Source of the DNA: an uncultured Collinsella sp. | Lineage (GTDB): Bacteria > Actinomycetota > Coriobacteriia > Coriobacteriales > Coriobacteriaceae | Direction: 5' to 3' | Assembly: GCA_900754385.1 (NCBI GenBank) | Contig: CAAECP010000018.1 | Coordinates: forward strand, 1-7,942 | DNA: 7,942 nt | In this document: piece after piece, positions 5,695 through 7,942 of the stretch | Numbering within the stretch: the stretch's first letter is position 1 | How the letters are laid out: each line of letters opens with the position of its first letter | Program-made: the position numbers and the translations under genes | The notes under the pieces: model-generated | The model's database searches: none | What the model was told of the DNA's origin: nothing | What the model saw: only the letters and a program-made list of their open reading frames with translations

Positions 5695-5797
5695 GTGTAA
5701 GGGCGCGAACAATCACGCTCTGAAGCGTGGCGGGGGCAGGGGGCCCGCGTCACATGAGAAGCCCGCAGGCAAGGGGCCTGTGGGGTAAAGGAGAACA
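5695..5797 (+). promoter_or_regulatory. pnp leader with three successive hairpins
   Basis: Three adjacent pairings can be read directly. The first is CACGCT (5714-5719) with AGCGTG (5724-5729) around a CTGA loop. The second is GCGGG (5730-5734) with CCCGC (5744-5748). The third is a 9-bp stem, CCCGCAGGC (5762-5770) with GCCTGTGGG (5776-5784), one G-U pair, AAGGG loop. The third ends 2 nt before the AAAGGAG ribosome binding site (5787-5793). In E. coli an RNase III-cut hairpin in this leader lets PNPase repress its own mRNA; a similar role here is inference. I see no convincing promoter in the interval. Confidence 0.55.
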
Positions 5798-7942
5798 ATG
5801 ACACTCGTATCCAAGACCTTTGAGCTGTACGGCAAGACCTACACCTTCGAGTCGGGCGAGCTTGCCAAGCAGGCCACCGGCGCCTGCCTGGTCAAGCAGG
5901 GCGACACCACGATGCTCGACACCGTGGTCGTCTCCAAGGAGCGCAAGAACTACGACTTCTTCCCGCTGACCGTCGACTTCAACGAGAAGATGTACGCCGC
6001 AGGGCGCATCCCGGGTGGCTACCTCAAGCGTGAGGGCCGTCCCAGCGAGAAGGCCACGCTCACCGCGCGCATGATCGACCGTCCGATTCGCCCGAGCTTC
6101 CCGGACGGTTTCCGCAACGAGGTGCACATCGTCGCCACCTCGCTTGTCGCCGACCAAGTCAACCCCTTTGACGTCATCAACGTCATGGGTGCTTCCCTGG
6201 CCATGACGCTCGGCGGCGTGCCCTTCGAGGGCCCGCTTGCCTGCGTGCGCATCGGCCGTAACGTGGAGACCGGCGAGTTTATCGTCAACCCCACCTACGA
6301 GGAGCGCGAGAACTCCGATCTGGACCTGGAGCTGGGCGGCTCTGCCGACTTCATCTCGATGGTCGAGGCCGGCGCCGAGGAGATCTCTGAGGACGACATG
6401 CTCGCCGCCATGAAGTTTGGCCAGGAGGCCCTTGCTGCCTTCTGCCAGGCTCAGGACGAGTTCGTTGCCGAGTGGGAGCAGGCCAACGGCCCCATCGTCA
6501 AGAAGGAGTACCCGCTCGACCAGCCCGTCGAGGAGGTCCAGGAGCGCATCTTCGCCCACTACGACGAGATGGCAGCTGCCCTTCGCGATGCCGACAAGCT
6601 CTCCCGTATCGGCAAGGTCGAGGCTCTGAAGGAGTCCATCCGTGCCGAGTTCACCGAGGAGGAGCAGGCCGCTTGGGAGCGCGAGATCCCCGTGGCGCTC
6701 AAGAAGCTCGAGAAGAAGGCCATGCGCACCATGGTCGTCGAGACCGGTGAGCGCGTCGACGGCCGTGCCGCCGACGAGATCCGTCCCATCATGGTGAAGG
6801 ACAACTACCTGCCGCTCGTTCACGGCTCCGGCCTGTTCCAGCGCGGCCAGACCCAGGTGCTCTCCGTCCTGTCGCTCGGCATGCTCAACGAGGGCCAGCG
6901 TCTGGATACCATCGAGCCCACCGAGGGCAAGCGCTACATGCACCACTACAACTTCCCGCCTTTCTGCACCGGCGAGACCGGCCGCATGGGCAGCCCCAAG
7001 CGCCGCGAGATCGGTCACGGCAACCTGGCTGAGCGCGCTCTGCTTCCGGTGCTTCCCGACGAGAACGAGTTCCCCTACGCCATCCGCGTCGTCTCCGAGG
7101 TCATGGAGTCCAACGGCTCCTCTTCGATGGCTTCGACCTGCGGCTCCACGCTCGCCCTTATGGACGGCGGCGTGCCCATTAAGCGCCCGGTCTCCGGTAT
7201 CGCCATGGGCCTGATCCAGGAGGAGGGCAAGACCGTGGTCCTGTCCGACATCCAGGGTCTCGAGGACTTCCTGGGCGACATGGACTTTAAGGTCACCGGC
7301 ACCACCGAGGGCATCACCGCCCTGCAGATGGACAACAAGGCCACCGGCCTCACCTTCGACATCCTGGCCCGCGCTCTGCAGCAGGCCAAGGAGGGTCGCG
7401 CCTTCATCCTGCAGAAGATGCTCGATGTGATCCCCGAGCCGCGCCACACCACGCGCAGCACCGCTCCGCGCATCGTCTCCATCCAGGTTCCGACCGACAA
7501 GATCCGCGACGTCATCGGTTCCGGCGGTAAGGTCATCCGCGGTATCCAGGATGAGACCGGCGCTTCGGTCGACATCCAGGAGGACGGCACCGTCTTTGTC
7601 GGCGGCACCGGCGAGTCCGTGGACCAGGCCGTCGAGCGTATCAAGCTCATCATCAAGGTTCCCGAGCCGGGTGAGGAGTACACCGGTCGCGTGGTCTCCA
7701 TCCAGCCCTTCGGCGCCTTCGTCAACCTGCTGCCCGGTAAGGACGGTCTGCTGCACATCTCCCGCGTCGCCAAGGGCCGCGTGGAGAAGGTCGAGGACGT
7801 CCTCAACGTGGGCGACGAGGTCAAGGTCGTCGTCATCGAGGTCGACGATCGCGGCAAGATCTCGCTCGATCGTCTGGACAAGCCCGAGGCCCCTGCTCGT
7901 GCCGAGGGTGCCTCCGAAGGCGACGGCGAGCACTTCCAGCGC
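5798..7942 (+). CDS. pnp: Polyribonucleotide nucleotidyltransferase (PNPase), 3' end beyond window
   Basis: PNPase degrades RNA 3' to 5' using phosphate, releasing nucleoside diphosphates, and can run in reverse to add tails; it acts in mRNA turnover and sRNA handling. The frame is open from ATG 5798 to base 7942, giving 715 residues without a stop. Domain order is RNase PH 1 (about 10-140, with FFPLTVDF and AAGRIPGGYLKREGRPSE near 54-84), a helical domain to about 315, RNase PH 2 (about 318-545, with GETGRMGSPKRREIGHGNLAERA at 392-414), KH (GSGG at 574-577) and S1 (from about 627). Catalytic aspartates equivalent to E. coli D486 and D492 are D490 and D496 in EDFLGDMDF. AAAGGAG at 5787-5793 sets the start. 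The S1 domain looks nearly complete, so only a short tail is missing; family length is about 700-760. Codon bias matches rpsO. Confidence 0.97.
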   Translation, partial: MTLVSKTFELYGKTYTFESGELAKQATGACLVKQGDTTMLDTVVVSKERKNYDFFPLTVDFNEKMYAAGRIPGGYLKREGRPSEKATLTARMIDRPIRPSFPDGFRNEVHIVATSLVADQVNPFDVINVMGASLAMTLGGVPFEGPLACVRIGRNVETGEFIVNPTYEERENSDLDLELGGSADFISMVEAGAEEISEDDMLAAMKFGQEALAAFCQAQDEFVAEWEQANGPIVKKEYPLDQPVEEVQERIFAHYDEMAAALRDADKLSRIGKVEALKESIRAEFTEEEQAAWEREIPVALKKLEKKAMRTMVVETGERVDGRAADEIRPIMVKDNYLPLVHGSGLFQRGQTQVLSVLSLGMLNEGQRLDTIEPTEGKRYMHHYNFPPFCTGETGRMGSPKRREIGHGNLAERALLPVLPDENEFPYAIRVVSEVMESNGSSSMASTCGSTLALMDGGVPIKRPVSGIAMGLIQEEGKTVVLSDIQGLEDFLGDMDFKVTGTTEGITALQMDNKATGLTFDILARALQQAKEGRAFILQKMLDVIPEPRHTTRSTAPRIVSIQVPTDKIRDVIGSGGKVIRGIQDETGASVDIQEDGTVFVGGTGESVDQAVERIKLIIKVPEPGEEYTGRVVSIQPFGAFVNLLPGKDGLLHISRVAKGRVEKVEDVLNVGDEVKVVVIEVDDRGKISLDRLDKPEAPARAEGASEGDGEHFQR

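Noticed and set aside
5658..5723. A 21-codon frame starting just after rpsO, with AGGA seven bases before its ATG
   Set aside because: It runs straight through the intrinsic terminator, uses codons rare in this window (CTA, AGA), and its AGGA is part of the rpsO stop context.
5750..7933. A 727-codon open frame on the minus strand opposite pnp
   Set aside because: It is exactly codon-aligned with pnp. It stays open because pnp avoids TTA, CTA and TCA codons, whose complements are the stops. Its product is a low-complexity Leu/Asp/Gly/Val/Ala-rich sequence with no recognisable domain, while pnp is unmistakable on the plus strand.

Overview
This window is a compact, all-plus-strand run of bacterial housekeeping genes. 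G/C-rich codon choice, almost exclusive AAG/GAG use in the highly expressed genes, an actinobacterial-type TKxD G4 motif in Era, and a dnaJ-mtaB-phoH-ybeY-dgkA-era-recO order all suggest a member of the Coriobacteriia, most likely Collinsella or a close relative. The organism call is an inference from sequence style and synteny and was not tested by a search.

Region 1 (1-5232) looks like one operon. It holds the 3' end of dnaJ, then mtaB (tRNA methylthiotransferase), phoH (ATPase), ybeY (rRNA endonuclease), dgkA (lipid kinase), era (ribosome-assembly GTPase) and recO (recombination mediator). Gaps are 9-12 nt, with two overlaps: mtaB/phoH by 20 nt and phoH/ybeY by 4 nt. No internal promoter or terminator is apparent, so co-transcription and translational coupling are likely. 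PhoH, YbeY and Era all belong to late 30S subunit and 16S rRNA maturation, MtaB modifies tRNA position 37, and DnaJ is a chaperone, so most of the unit serves the translation machinery. DgkA recycles a lipid carrier or lipid, and RecO repairs DNA.

Region 2 (5233-5797) holds rpsO (ribosomal protein S15) between two leaders. The 137-nt gap before rpsO carries an extended -10 promoter candidate and a leader of about 100 nt with a hairpin near the ribosome binding site. After rpsO comes a clear intrinsic terminator, then a 100-nt pnp leader with three successive predicted hairpins and a 15-codon ORF whose stop overlaps the pnp start.

Region 3 (5798-7942) is pnp (polynucleotide phosphorylase). 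It is open to the window end and lacks its stop codon here. The rpsO-terminator-leader-pnp layout matches the arrangement known from E. coli, where both genes are controlled through their mRNA leaders.

No mobile element, CRISPR array, tRNA, rRNA or sign of recent transfer was seen. No undescribed multi-gene system is evident. The points most worth a second look are a 62-residue, purely acidic N-terminal extension on Era and the RNA structures ahead of rpsO and pnp.
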